From the NCBI RefSeq assembly GCF_037325665.1, contig NC_090250.1, positions 25,044,646 through 25,108,645 on the forward strand: 64,000 nucleotides of DNA, in the 5' to 3' direction. The DNA is from Littorina saxatilis (Eukaryota > Mollusca > Gastropoda > Littorinimorpha > Littorinidae). The notes under the pieces were generated by a model that was not told the DNA's origin, searched no databases, and worked only from the letters and a program-made list of their open reading frames with translations. This document shows positions 13,801 to 23,496 of this stretch, piece after piece. Each line of letters starts with the position of its first letter. Positions within the stretch are counted from its first letter, which is position 1. A program made the position numbers and the translations under genes.

Positions 13801-16800
13801 AATAAGATGAAATTGTTTTTAAATCGGTTTCGGAAATTTAGTTTTGATCATAATTTTTATATTTTTAATTTTCAGAGCTTGTTTTTAATCCAAATATAAC
13901 ATATTTATATGTTTTTGGAATCAGGAAATGATGTAGAATAAGATGAACGTAAATTTGGATCGTTTTATATAAAAAAAAAAATTATTACAATTTTTAGATT
14001 TTTAATGACCAAAGTCATTTATTAATTTTGAAGCCACCAAGCTGAAATGCAATACCGAAGTCCGGCCTTCGTCGAAGATAGCTTGGCCAAAATTTCAATC
14101 AATTTGATTGAAAAATGAGGGTGTGACAGTGCCGCCTCAACTTTTACAAAAAGCCGGATATGACGTCATCAAAAGTATTTATCGAAAAAATGAAAAAAAC
14201 CTCCGGGGATATCATTCCCAGGAACTCTCATGTCAAATTTCATAAAGATCGGTCCAGTAGTTTGGTCTGAATCGCTCTAGACACACAAACGCACAGACAG
14301 ACAGACACACACACATACACCACGACCCTCGTCTCGATTCCCCCTCTATGTTAAAACATTTAGTCAAAACTTGACTAAATGTAAAAATGAAAAAATGAAA
14401 ATGAGAGACATACAGTCAATCTTGTCTATAGCGACCACCCAAGGGACTGACTAATAGTGGTCGTAATAGACAAGTGGTTGCTATGAAAAGATTAATCATA
14501 TAGAAGAAAAACTTGTCTGGGATCGATCCTCAGGATGGTCTTTGTGGGCAGGTGGTCACTTCAGATAGGTTGTCGCAAGTGCAGCTTTGATTATACATTC
14601 ATTCATTGATTTTATTATGTGGTGTGTTCTGTACATACATCACCGTGAACACTTTTGCGATTAATAAGTGTTTATTATTATCAGTAGTATCTCAGAGTGC
14701 CTTGTAAGCTGTGTTTGGTTTGCTTTTGAAACTGCCCCTGATGTGGAAGTGTGCGGCATGAAATAACATTATGTTTTAAGTATAAGAAAGACATGTATAA
14801 AAAGTTTATAAAAATAAGGGGGGGGGGGATGTTGTTTCAGTAAATCATTACAGGGGTATCTCTGTTTAACAACTTTGAAAATGTAACCGAAATTCGGTTG
14901 TTACAATGAGGGGTCGTAATGTAGAGTTTTACTTAGTTAGGTCCATGTCGGGGTCAGTCAGTGATTCGGAATGATATGGGCATTTTGCTGGATGCTGCCG
15001 GCAATGTGAACATGTTCCTTTTCCTTTAAATGATTGTGGTAACTAGTTTATTATTAAATCATTTATACTCACATTCATTTTGCTTGTTTAATCAATCCCC
15101 TTATCTAATCGGCAGTTGCATTTTCTGTGTCCTCTTTTCTGTTTCTGATCGTTGGATTCTCTTTTTGTGTGTGCAGCAAATGGAGTACGAAAGGATGACT
15201 AAAGACGTGAATCGAACGGCATACACGCGGAAAATAATGGAAATTGTGGCAAACATCAAGAAGCAAAAACAAGAGATTGACAGGGTAAGCTGCCATTCAT
15301 ATGTTGTTGTTTTTTGTTTATATATATAAATGTAAATTGTGTACATTTTTCTTCGAAATTACCAAGCGATTTGAGTGCACATTTTGGCGTTTTTAGCGGC
15401 GCTCTCATTCTAAATTTATATATATATACATGTATATATACTACTATCCTTAGGTTTTTAGCCATTGTTTTTCATTTGTAGAGGCATTACAGGAACAGGA
15501 CTGATGTTGACCATCTTGACAGAAACTAGACATCAGTTCAACTCCTTCCATACAGCACAATCTGTGTTTTCTGCCTTGTTTTTAAATTACTTTGCTCATT
15601 TGAGATTAGATTCTGTCAAAACTTTGAGGATTTTGAGTATCTTATATGACTTTGGTTCTGACTGACTTACTGAATGTTTGTGGCTGCAAGGCAGTTTACT
15701 TGGCACCATCTTGTTGTGTACATTTTCTTATTTCATGTCCGCCTTTAATAGACGAATTCCGAAAATAACTCTGTTGGGTTTGTATGGGTTGTGTGAGAGT
15801 GACCTTTTCTTGCAAAATGGCAGACAAACAATGGAGGGACCAATCACTAGCGAGGGGTGTGCCGGTAACACGTGGAGACACGAACGATTGTGATTGGTCC
15901 CTTCATTGTTTGTCTGCCGTTTTGCAAGAAAAGGTCACTCTCCCACAACCCATACAAACCCGATGGAGTTATTTAAGGTGTTCGTCTATTGCTGGGAGCA
16001 AATGTTCATTTAAATCTGAAATTGCAATTTGTCGCTTTGCAGATCTTGATAGAAACAAAAAGCATCCAGAAAGAAATCAACTCCTTGTCAGGAAAACTGG
16101 ACAGAACTTTCACTGTCACAGATGAGCAGATTTTCAGGGTAAGATATTATCTGACCTTTTTTCACACACCACACAAGCAGAATTTTGCATTACAGTACAA
16201 TGGAACTCATTCTGTTGTCATGACAGCTAGGCCACCTGCAATGTGAGCAAATTTTTGAATGGTCTGAAGGATGTCTTTTCATGGCAGGTACCCCTTTACT
16301 AGCATATTGAAGATCATTGATATTTAATACAAAATACATTGTAGCTTTCATAAAGATCTGGTTTTGTGTATTGAGGTCTTTACCCTTTTGCCTCCCCTGA
16401 CATGGGAAGTAACTCCGTCACTTTCAAACTTGAAGAAAATCATTGCAAAGTAACCACAGCAATTTTTCTGAAATTATAAACACTGAAACATCGCAGGGAG
16501 CGTATATATAGCAGGCTTTTCTAGTGGTTCCAGGATCTGCGTATGGGTTCTCGTAAGGCGATATTGGGCGCTCTGGACGGCATTAGGTTAATTTGATGTT
16601 TTCTTTTACGCAGGATGCGAAGCGGGATGAGAGTGTAAAGAAGGCGTATCGGTTTTTAGCGGCATTACACGAGGTGAGTGTGTTTATATGTGTATTCCCT
16701 CTTGTTTCTTTTTTCTGACTGTGGAGGCATAGAGATTTTTCTTTTTAAATGTGAAGATTTATCCAAGGAAGAGACGACTAAAAGGAACCATTGTTACTTA

Positions 16801-18750
16801 TTCTTAACAACTCTGTGCAGGGAAATGTACACCCTTTTTGTTGAAACCCTTGCAATTCTTGGGTTTCTTCCAGTTCCTCATGAAAGTCAGTTTTGTTTTA
16901 TGATGCTTGAGGACGGGAACATGTCAATACGTCCCAATACCATTACGTCCCAGTACCATTACGTCCCAGTACCATTACGTCCCAGTACCATTGCGTCCCA
17001 GTACCATTGCGTCCCAATACCATTGGGTCCCAGTACCATTGCGTCCCAGTACCATTACGTCCCACTACAATTACGTGCCATTGCGTCCCCGTACCATTAG
17101 GTCCCAATACTAGTGAATTTAATTTCTGAAATGTTACTGTAGCAGTGTAGCGACACGTTTTGTAATAAAAGTGCGTTTTGTAATAAATTTATTACAAATC
17201 GTGTTCGGATTACACAATTTTTATTACAAAACGCGTTCAACACGATTTGTAATAAAAATTGTGTCGGTACATAGCAGTATTTTACAAATAGAAAAAAAAG
17301 AAGATGTGTACCGGTTAGTCGAGATGAGGTGAAGTGGAAAAAAATAAAAATAAATAAATAAATAAATAACTGTTTGTTCATGGGAGAAAAAAAATCCTTC
17401 ACGATATAATCAGAAACTGTAAAGGATATTGCATGTCAGTTTGTTTGTTTTGAGGCGCTCCTTGCTTTCCTTACAGGTTTTCTGAGGTAACCATGTTCTT
17501 TCTTTTAAAATGAACTGAAGCACGCTAACCTAAACCGAAGTGTAAAATTAATATATGCTCAGTTTAGCGGTGCTCGACACAAAGAAAAATACCGAAACAG
17601 TACAGTACACCGCTTTGTATTCCACTGTATGTAATCGAGCATGACATGACTGTATGCTTATTTACTGAGTAGACGATGTTTAAACCCGTTTCTGAGAAAA
17701 GCTAGACTGACTGTCCAGTCATCGAACCTTCAGCAAATAGACACCGAGACACACAGATAGCGAAACCCATACACGCACAAATGTAGACACAGACACCTAC
17801 ATACATACGTACATAACACACACACACACACACTAACACACACACACTGCCCACCGCAGCGTTCAAGCATTGCTCAAATAACAATTGTGTTGGGACGTAA
17901 TGGTACGGGGACGTAATGGGATTCCTTTATGGGACGTATCGAGATGGAATTTTCTTGGGACCTATCGACACGCAATTTTGTTGGGACGCAATGGTACGGG
18001 ACGCAATGGCACTGGGACCCAATGGTATTGGGACCCAATGGGATTGCTTAATGGGACGCAATGAGACGGCATTTTTTTGGGACGCAATGGTACTGGGACA
18101 CAATGGTACTGGGACGTATTGGCATGACCCCTTGAGGACAATTAGATCCAAAGAAAATTATATGACATGGTAGTTACATTTTACCACCAGGATGTTGTTG
18201 GTTGGTTGGTCAATTGATTGATTGAGTAAGAAACGACACAAAACAACAGGGAAAGCCCAGTGATTGAGAAAGAAATGATAGACTGTACCACACAAAACAA
18301 CAGGGAAAGTCCTGTTAACGAGTAAAAAAACGATAGACTGTACCACACACAAAAACAGGGAAAGCCCTGTTAACGAGTAAGAAACGATAGACTGTACCAC
18401 ACACAAAAACAGGGAAAGCCCTGTTAACGAGTAAGAAACGATAGACTGTACCACACACAAAAACAGGGAAAGCCCTGTTAACAAGTAAGAAACGATAGAC
18501 TGTACATCACAAAAACAGAGAAAGCCCTGTTAACGAGTAAGAAACAATAGACTGCTCGATACAAAACAACAGAAGAAACCCAGTGAATTCCACAGCGTGC
18601 TGGAAGAAAAGTGAAGATCACGTATATTGTGGTGTTAGAAAATGAAAACAGAAGCATTGGTTGTTACAGAACTGTGAGCAGCTTACCAAGACAGTGGAGG
18701 AGACTGGAGTCATTCTAAGAGAAATCAGGGACCTAGAAGATCAGGTATAG

Positions 18751-18802
<52 letters not shown>

Positions 18803-20509
18803 ATGCATGCATGTGTGTGTGTGTGTGCATGCATGCATGCATGTGTGTGTGTGTGTGTGTACAGTGTGTGTGTGTGTAAATGTATGTGTGTTATTGTCTA
18901 TTCAGTGTGTGCATTTGTACAGTATACAAGTGCACAACCAATTTTGGCAGTATTTTGAACTTCCTTCTTTTTCTACGGCGGACAATCAGATTTGCTTCCT
19001 TTCTTGGGGGAAAATGATGTTGCTGTTGCAATAGTACTTCCCTGTGTAATACTTTCCCCTATGCTGTGATGTCAGTGTCAGTCATGACTGGATGGGGAAT
19101 TCCAAACAGTGTTGCATGAGCTATCCATAATATATGATTGATAGTGTCCTTGTTGATCATCTTCACTTTTTAGCTTCTGTGGTACAATGGAACCCCCCTT
19201 TTAAGACCACCAACAATCTGAGAAAATCAGGTCATACAAGGAAGGAGTCTTAAATGGGGATACATTTACAGAGGTTATGAAGGAGTCTTAAATGGGGATA
19301 CATTTACAGAGGTTATGAAGGAGTCTTTAAATGGGGATACATTTAGAGGTTATGAAGGAGTCTTAAATGGGGATACATTTACAGAGGTTATGAAGGAGTC
19401 TTAAATGTGAATACATTTACAGAGGTTTATGAAGGAGTCTTAAATGGGGATACATTTACAGAGGTTATGAAGGAGTCTTAAATGGGGATACATTTACAGA
19501 GGTTATGAAGGAGTCTTAAATGGGGATACATTTACAGAGGTTATGAAGGAGTCTTAAATGGGGATACATTTACAGAGGTTATGAAGGAGTCTTAAATGGG
19601 GATACATTTAGAGGTTATGAAGGAGTCTTAAATGGGGATATATTTACAGAGGTTATGAAGGAGTCTTAAATGGGGATACATTTACAGAGGTTATGAAGGA
19701 GTCTTAAATGGGGATACATTTACAGAGGTTATGAAGGAGTCTTAAATGGGATGTGGGGGGTGGTGTAAAAAGTGGGTTCCACAGTATACCTGTCATGACG
19801 AGACACCTGAGCTGTTAGGACACTTTTGGTTGGTCCCAAGGATATCCAATAAATGTACAGCCGTTATGATCAGAAAGTCTGAGAAAACAAGGTCTCAAAA
19901 GGGAAGGAGTCTTAAATGTGGGTGTCTTTAAAGGGGGGTTCCACTGTCATCATAACTTCAGTGGTGCATGTACCTGTAATGATAGGCCCCTCTGATGAGA
20001 GGACACTTCCCAATAGAGGACACCTTCTTCTGCCCTTATGTCGGCAAACTTAACCAAAGTACAGTGGAACCCCCTTTCAAGACCTCAAAAAGTCTGAGAA
20101 AATCAGGTCTTTAAAAGGAGGGAGTCTTAAAATGGAGGTCAATTTACAGAGGTTGTGAACATAAAATCAGGGAGTTAGAAGGGAAGGAGTCTTAAATGTT
20201 AAATGGGATGGGGGGGGGGGGGGGTGTAAAAAGTGGGTTCCACAGTATACCTGTCATGACAGGACACCTGAGCTGTTCGGACACTTTTAGTTGGTCCCAT
20301 GGATATCCATTAATCACAGACACTACTGCCATTTAAAACCATGTCGGTTATCCTCAATATATTGTAATGATCCTTTGTGTTGTGTTTGTGTGCAGATTGA
20401 AACGGAGAGTCATAAGAAGGTGCTTGCTAACTTGGAGAAGATCACAGAGGACTATCAACAAATGAAAAAAGAAAATGCGACTCTAATGGCAAAACTGAAA
20501 CAAAAGTAA
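435..20509 (+). CDS. CCDC22: CCDC22, Commander/CCC complex subunit, 16 exons, complete
   Basis: Exons: 435-484, 1157-1328, 2902-3037, 3721-3851, 4217-4301, 4749-4918, 6494-6700, 9954-10013, 10863-11102, 11685-11801, 13142-13243, 15177-15284, 16043-16138, 16614-16673, 18670-18744, 20396-20509. All have AG/GT borders and matching phases; they total 1923 bases, 640 residues plus stop. Residues 1-119 match the NN-CH (calponin-homology-like) domain, opening MEEVDRIIIHSLRSIGC. The middle has the conserved block EWETEWNQSGLTSRL (around 230-245). From about 318 to the end the chain is rich in Q, K and E with heptad character, a long coiled coil. In other animals CCDC22 pairs with CCDC93, binds COMMD proteins and Retriever on endosomes for cargo recycling, and affects NF-kB signalling. 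Length is close to the human protein. No second gene seems fused to it. Identification rests on remembered family sequence, not a search. Confidence 0.93.
1643..1891. mobile_element. piggyBac-like MITE with TTAA ends, copy 1
   Basis: This copy in CCDC22 intron 2 is flanked by TTAA at 1643-1646 and 1888-1891. A second copy at 12088-12292 matches over its length in the same orientation. The core has the palindrome GGTACGGATATATCCGTACC, present twice here and once in the other copy. TTAA flanks are the hallmark of piggyBac insertions; inner ends match only loosely as inverted repeats, so the assignment is tentative. No coding sequence. Confidence 0.55.
1929..2833. mobile_element. hAT-like non-autonomous element (CAGGGT ends, CTTTTA duplication)
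   Basis: The element begins CAGGGTTC at 1929 and ends GGACCCTG at 2833, a short inverted repeat. It is flanked by CTTTTA at 1923-1928 and 2834-2839. Near both ends the phrase GTCATGGAA is repeated, a pattern familiar from widespread animal repeats. The inner part holds a C run (2109-2130) and a short broken reading frame starting MEDDEFETFFRVV near 2365, possibly a worn transposase or captured fragment. A true hAT would have an 8-bp duplication, so the superfamily is uncertain. Confidence 0.5.
3519..3680. repeat. Repeat D (GTGGAACCCCC... AAAATCAGGTCTTAAAA), copy 1
   Basis: A worn dispersed repeat lies just upstream of CCDC22 exon 4. It recurs at 5965-6092, 11835-12016, 19186-19955 and 20060-20190. 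Each copy carries the phrases CTGAGAAAATCAGG and GGAGTCTTAAA. No coding content and no clear ends, so its class is unknown. Confidence 0.7.
5470..5745 (+). mobile_element. SINE fragment with (TTGA)n tail, 3' part
   Basis: The stretch matches, in reverse complement, the body of the SINE at 39030-39538 (shared phrases include the CACACGGCATAAATAAAT region and GCGCGATATAA). It ends in a short GATT/TTGA tail near 5722-5740. The tRNA-like head is missing, so this is a 5'-truncated copy in CCDC22 intron 6. Confidence 0.65.
5965..6092. repeat. Repeat D, copy 2
   Basis: A worn copy of the repeat also seen at 3519-3680, with CTGAGAAAATCAG and GGGAGTCTTAAAA. It lies in CCDC22 intron 6. Confidence 0.6.
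6186..6438. mobile_element. MITE E, about 250 bp, long imperfect inverted repeats
   Basis: The left arm (about 6190-6255) and right arm (about 6370-6438) are inverted copies, both holding AATTATTGACAAAACAAA or its complement and ACGTTCACA-type ends. A second copy at 38942-39604 is split by a SINE, and a fragment lies at 40560-40605. The element ends 55 bases before CCDC22 exon 7. No coding sequence; non-autonomous DNA transposon by structure. Confidence 0.7.
7085..7240. repeat. Repeat C fragment (AATACCCGGCTTTGCTGGGT)
   Basis: A dispersed repeat whose second part (GAGCACGTGTTGAAAATTTTCATC and on) is seen again at 8180-8280. A nearby phrase CACAAACAGAACTCTACAATCC also occurs twice (7251 and 7779). 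The CCCGGCTTTGCTGGG palindrome is a hairpin seen in many animal repeats. Function unknown; it lies in CCDC22 intron 7. Confidence 0.5.
7808..7925. repeat. (CA)n and (TA)n microsatellites
   Basis: About 55 bases of CA pass into TA/TCTATA units. Overlapping reading frames here are low-complexity. Confidence 0.95.
8331..9943 (+). mobile_element. Family A repeat, copy 1, interrupted by repeat B
   Basis: The family begins with an ACATTTAGTCAAG / TTGACTAAATGT palindrome, then GAATCGAGACGAGGGTCGTGGTG, a TG tract, and the phrase AGCGATTCAGACTAAACTACTGG. It ends CTTGACTAAATGTTGTATT then CGCCTTACGCGACTTG. Repeat B (8527-9280) is inserted in the T-rich part. Other copies are at 13537-14382, 26172-31425 (split), 32207-33091, 33128-34046 and 34049-34745. 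There is no reading frame. The right end lies 10 bases before the CCDC22 exon 8 acceptor AG (9952-9953). Class unknown, likely a non-autonomous DNA element. Confidence 0.75.
8527..9280. mobile_element. Repeat B with CCGG-rich tract, inserted in family A
   Basis: It starts TTGAGTCACTTGAGAAAAAG and ends near GTTTGCTCTTCTTG. It has a run of CCGG units (8581-8638) and several TGACCTTTGACC phrases. Family A sequence resumes on both sides, so B inserted second. A truncated, nearly identical copy is at 37653-37997. It resembles in layout the element at 63142-63973. Confidence 0.65.
9954..20509 (+). CDS. CCDC22: CCDC22 exons 8-16: C-terminal coiled coil
   Basis: Nine short, phase 0 exons (34-240 bases apart from the stop exon) encode residues about 318-640. 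Each is a run of charged, Q-rich helix, for example exon 9 (10863-11102) and exon 10 (11685-11801). All share phase 0, so loss or gain of one exon would keep the frame. The stop TAA is at 20507-20509 after a lysine-rich end. In the family this part coils with CCDC93 and contacts VPS35L. Introns between these exons hold most of the mobile elements listed in this gene. Confidence 0.88.
11135..11290. repeat. Repeat H (GTCAAACCTGTC / GGTCGCTATGGACAG), copy 1
   Basis: A dispersed repeat of alternating GACCACC and GGTCG phrases, seen again at 14412-14590 and 55894-56085. No ends or coding sequence can be defined. It follows CCDC22 exon 9. Confidence 0.55.
11835..12016. repeat. Repeat D, copy 3
   Basis: A copy of the repeat at 3519-3680, just after CCDC22 exon 10, preceded by C and T runs. 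Confidence 0.6.
12088..12292. mobile_element. piggyBac-like MITE with TTAA ends, copy 2
   Basis: TTAA at 12088-12091 and 12289-12292 bounds about 197 bases matching the copy at 1643-1891. It holds one copy of the GGTACGGATATATCCGTACC palindrome. It lies in CCDC22 intron 10. Confidence 0.6.
12617..12936. mobile_element. Hairpin MITE, ~150-bp inverted arms
   Basis: The left arm starts TGTGGCATGAAAA at 12617 and the right arm ends TTTTCATGCCACA at 12936; the arms match along about 150 bases, including GAGTGATTTCCCAAAATATGAG. The centre near 12775 holds CCACACGTGGGC. Such a near-complete palindrome is typical of fold-back MITEs. A different hairpin at 15747-15990 shares its central words (CACTAGCGAGGGGTGTG), so the two may be related. 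Confidence 0.75.
13245..13536 (+). mobile_element. tRNA-derived SINE, ~290 bp
   Basis: The head has an A-box-like AGCTCAGCTGGTAGAGCAC (about 13254-13272) and a B box GGGTTCGAATCC (about 13296-13307), as in a tRNA gene. It continues into a 200-base body and ends in a short A-rich stretch (GACAATAAAGTAATAA). The exon 11 donor of CCDC22 (13244) lies at its very start. It is a SINE and not a working tRNA, since the sequence past the B box does not close an acceptor stem. Confidence 0.7.
13537..14382 (-). mobile_element. Family A repeat, copy 2, uninterrupted, reverse
   Basis: A full-length copy of about 846 bases on the reverse strand, starting AAGTCGCGTAAGGCGAA and ending TTGACTAAATGT. It begins directly after the SINE and has no reading frame. 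It gives the best view of the intact family A. Confidence 0.75.
14412..14590. repeat. Repeat H, copy 2
   Basis: Matches the repeat at 11135-11290 (phrases TAGCGACCACC, GGTCGTAATAGACA, AGATTAATCATATAGAAG). It lies in CCDC22 intron 11. Confidence 0.5.
15747..15990. mobile_element. Hairpin MITE, ~105-bp inverted arms
   Basis: The left arm (AATAGACGAA at 15747) and right arm (TTCGTCTATT ending 15990) are inverted copies that share GGGTTTGTATGGGTTGTG and ACCTTTTCTTGCAAAA. The arms fold almost to the middle. It ends about 52 bases before CCDC22 exon 13. No coding sequence. Confidence 0.75.
16915..18130. mobile_element. Fold-back, Mutator-like element with tandem-repeat TIRs
   Basis: The 1216-bp element is bounded by a perfect 9-bp direct repeat CTTGAGGAC (16906-16914 and 18131-18139). 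Its left end reads GGGAACATGTCAATACGTCC; the complement of its right end reads GGGGTCATGCCAATACGTCC. Each end continues as tandem 16-base units of the form GTCCCAGTACCATTAC: about 12 on the left (to about 17111), and a less regular array in inverse orientation on the right (from about 17886). The middle holds inverted copies of TTTGTAATAAA and no coding sequence. A 9-bp duplication is typical of Mutator-like elements, and tandem-unit TIRs recall fold-back elements. It lies in CCDC22 intron 14. Confidence 0.75.
17140..17275. repeat. AT-rich palindrome inside the fold-back element
   Basis: The words TTTGTAATAAA and TTTATTACAAA occur several times in both orientations, with CGTGTT/AACACG between, so this 130-base part can fold on itself. 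Possibly a binding or stem region of the element; role unknown. Confidence 0.5.
18226..18580. repeat. Minisatellite, ~54-bp unit, 6-7 copies
   Basis: Units carry GAAACGATAGACTGTACC, then ACAGGGAAAGCCCTGTTAAC. The unit has a small palindrome (AGGGAAAGCCCT). It lies 90 bases upstream of CCDC22 exon 15. The reverse-strand reading frame across it simply repeats a short peptide and is not a gene. Confidence 0.85.
18750..18890. repeat. (TG)n with GCAT interruptions
   Basis: About 130 bases of TG starting 6-8 bases after the CCDC22 exon 15 donor (18745). Such a UG-rich intron start could affect exon use, but nothing here proves it. Confidence 0.9.
19186..19955. repeat. Repeat D copy 4, expanded into a 38-bp minisatellite
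   Basis: Between about 19241 and 19745 the unit GAAGGAGTCTTAAATGGGGA plus TACATTTACAGAGGTTAT recurs about 13 times. The flanks are ordinary repeat D sequence, so the array grew inside the dispersed repeat. Some units lack two to four bases (ATTTAGAGG instead of ATTTACAGAGG). Confidence 0.9.
20060..20240. repeat. Repeat D, copy 5
   Basis: Another copy close to CCDC22 exon 16, with a G run at about 20211-20224. Its last part (GTGTAAAAAGTGGGTTCCACAG) is shared with copy 4. Confidence 0.65.
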
Positions 20510-20897
20510 CATCCCATGGCATTACAGTGCCAATCTTTATGACCACCAAGTACAAAAGAGACCATACGTGTATATGTTAATTTATGACAGTGTAGAGGCC
20601 GGCATTTTTTATGCATGTAGGAAGGTGAATACTTTTGTGCTTTTTTGTGTCAACCCCACCTATCCTGAGTAACTGCAACGTTTAATTTGTTGCAGAAGTT
20701 TCTTTATTAGGGCACTTTCTTTTGTTTGTGAGCGTCCTTGTTTTGTCTTCATGCACATTTTACTACAGGGTCCTTCGTACACAAGATTTTTTTAAATGCA
20801 CATGTATCTTTGATTATCACAGCATTTCCAAGTATGCTTGTATGTATACGTGTGTGTGTGTGTGTGTGTATGAGTGTATGCATGTGTGTGTGTTGGT

Positions 20898-20932
<35 letters not shown>

Positions 20933-21310
20933 GGAAAGAGAAAGAGAGGGCGGAGAGAGTTCTCCTACAGAAGGTTAGCAAAAAATTGTTTTTGTCTTCA
21001 TACTGTGATTAAATGAATGGTTCGCAGCTCATTTTGTGAAAACTGCACTATGTGATTTGTTTGCATGGGACTGTGTTTTTTCTCTCTCTCCCTTATTTCT
21101 GTGTAAAAGATTTGTGGCATGCAGTAACATGTAAGTGCAATCATGGTCCTGGAGTCATCTATACAGATTTATACAGTAGATATATGTTAAAAACATGCTT
21201 TCTGTTACGGTATGAAAAAGTTGATTTACAGTTTGTTGTCAATGCTATGTCATTCATTACATACTAAGAAGTATTTACTGCCAATACAGTAAAGTGCAAT
21301 TTTAAAACAC
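20510..21310 (+). other. CCDC22 3'UTR with possible poly(A) signal AGTAAA
   Basis: No other gene begins here, so this is probably the CCDC22 3'UTR. I see no AATAAA. The variant AGTAAA at 21288-21293 is followed by a TG-rich stretch (about 21328-21350), as expected downstream of a cleavage site. A TG/GA microsatellite lies at 20849-20950. The end of the transcript is a guess. Confidence 0.35.
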
Positions 21311-21699
21311 CAATGAGTCTCAGAATGTTGGTGTGTGTGTCGTGTGTGTTCGTTCGGTCAGTTGGTTGGTGGGTCTGTTGGTTGGTCTGTTTATTGCCTA
21401 ATTGTCTCGAATGATGTACATGTACCAGTACAACAACTGTCAAGTGATTGAGTCCTATACATTGTTCTGTGACTCATCATCTTTGTTGTTGAAGTAACAG
21501 ATTCTTTCCCAAATGTTGTTTAGCAAGTGATTCGTAAGTAACAATTAACATTGTAATCGTGACTGGAGAGTTTAAACATTAACAACTTTGCAGATTTTGC
21601 ATTTGAAAAACTTCCTTGTATATAACAGCTTCAGATCCAAGGTTGATTAGTCAGAAGGAACACATACACACACCATCACCACCACCACTAACTTCATTT

Positions 21700-22540
21700 T
21701 TAAACTCCTTGTCCAAGCGGAGCGCGGGCGAAGCCCGCGCGTAGCGAGGTAGTTTTTTTTTTCATCTCCCAGCACTGAAAATTTTTTTGCCAAGTGGTGT
21801 CTGTCTGGACATTGTTCTAGAATTCATCTTTTAGCACAATATTAGCGACACTGTTTGGACAATTCTATTAAAATTAGGCGTACAAACTGATTTTGTTTCG
21901 GGGAATCCTCTCAGAGGATCAGAATTTTCATACAATATCATCGGAAGCTGTTACAACGGGAAAATGTGAAACTTTTGTCACTTTTTAACATGGAATTTCA
22001 TCTTTGAGCGTTTCAAGCGGACTTTAATAAAATAGTTATTTGCGAATTAAGCAGCGGAAGACACTCACCGGTTCAACATGTGTATGGTCATTAAACCTCA
22101 AAACATTTCAGTAAGTGGTTTAGACAAACACCTCCGCCATGTGAGGGTGACTGGTTTGTAGCTGAAGAGTTTTTTCTAAAGTGTGTTCTAAATACAAATG
22201 ACGTACTGGTAATGATGTAATGAGTTGTTCTAATCTTGTTCTTGGAACTCTTGCTGTTCCAAGCTTGTTCTTAGCAAGTCTTGGTGACGAGAACAAAGAC
22301 TATCAATGAAATCTTTAGAAATAACCTCTGACAACGACGACGATGACGACGACGACGACGATAACAACAACAACAACAAATGACATCGACGACGACGACG
22401 ACAACAACAACAACAACAACAACAAAAACAACAACACGAGAACAACAACAATCACGACAACGAACATGACAACAACAACACCAACAACTACGACGACAAC
22501 TACAACGACTGGGTTATGATGACATCACCAATGATTTAAA
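21700..22540. other. Intergenic: GC hairpin and GAC/AAC trinucleotide tract
   Basis: At 21715-21755 the word GCGGAGCGCGGGCGAAGCCC leads a GC-rich palindromic stretch, a common animal repeat end. At 22325-22500 GAC and AAC triplets form a long imperfect microsatellite. No coding sequence is supported; the frame across the triplets is low-complexity. Confidence 0.55.
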
Positions 22541-23205
22541 GGCCGTTAAAAAATCGTTAAATCCTATTTCTTCACTGATTCTTATGAAATTTTAAAGGTA
22601 GGTTTGTTGTCCCCAACTTATTTTCACTCCATACTTTTCCAGAAGAAAAACATAATTTTGGCAGTTAAAAACCGTTAAATTTCAATTCTTCACCGATATT
22701 TATGAAATTTTGTGGGTAGGTTCGTTGTCCCCAACTGATTTTCACTCTATACTTTTCCAGAAGAAAGACATAATTTTGGCAGTTAAAAAACGTTATATTT
22801 CAATTCTTCACCTATCTTTATGAAATTTAGTGGGTGGGTCCGTTGTCCCAAACTGAATTTTAAGACATACTTTTCCAGACAAAAAACCTTATTTTTGGCA
22901 GTTAAAAACCGTTAAATCTCAATTCTTCATCGATATTTATGAAATTTTGTGGGTAGGTTCGTTGTCCCCAACTGATTTTCACTCCATACTTTTCCAGAAG
23001 AAAAACATAATTTTGGCAGTTAAAAACCGTTACATTTAAATTGTCACCTATCTTTATGAAATTTAGTGGGTGGGTCCGTTGTCCCAAACTGAATTTCAAG
23101 ACAAACTATTCCAGTCAAAAAAACTTATTTTTGGCAGTTAAAAACCGTTAAGTCTCAATTCTACACCGATATTTATGACATTTTGTGGGTAGGTTTGTTG
23201 TCAGA
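22541..23205. repeat. Satellite, ~118-bp unit, 5-6 copies, two alternating subtypes
   Basis: The word GGCAGTTAAAAA starts near 22660, 22778, 22897, 23015 and 23133, giving 118-119 bases per unit. Units with TTGTCCCCAACTGATTTTCA alternate with units with TTGTCCCAAACTGAATTT after the first two, a 237-base higher-order period. No reading frame. Confidence 0.9.
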
Positions 23206-23447
23206 TTTGACATGATGGCAGAATTGAAAGTGTGAGATATCCTGATGTTTCACAATTTATGCTGCATAATTCAGCCCCATAGGCGCTTGAATTTTAGGTG
23301 GAGTTGGGTTTTTTTTCAGCCCAAACCAGTAACCCCCACATGGTTTTCATGTCCCTTTCTGAGAGACTTCAAGAAGTTTCAATTTGACGTCATGATTAGC
23401 CTGCCGCATTAGCAAGTATGAAAACACGTCATCGATGACACATTTTA

Positions 23448-23449
<2 letters not shown>

Positions 23450-23495
<46 letters not shown>
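23450..23495. repeat. (GA)n microsatellite
   Basis: About 44 bases of GA units in intergenic sequence. Confidence 0.9.
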
Positions 23496-23496
<1 letters not shown>

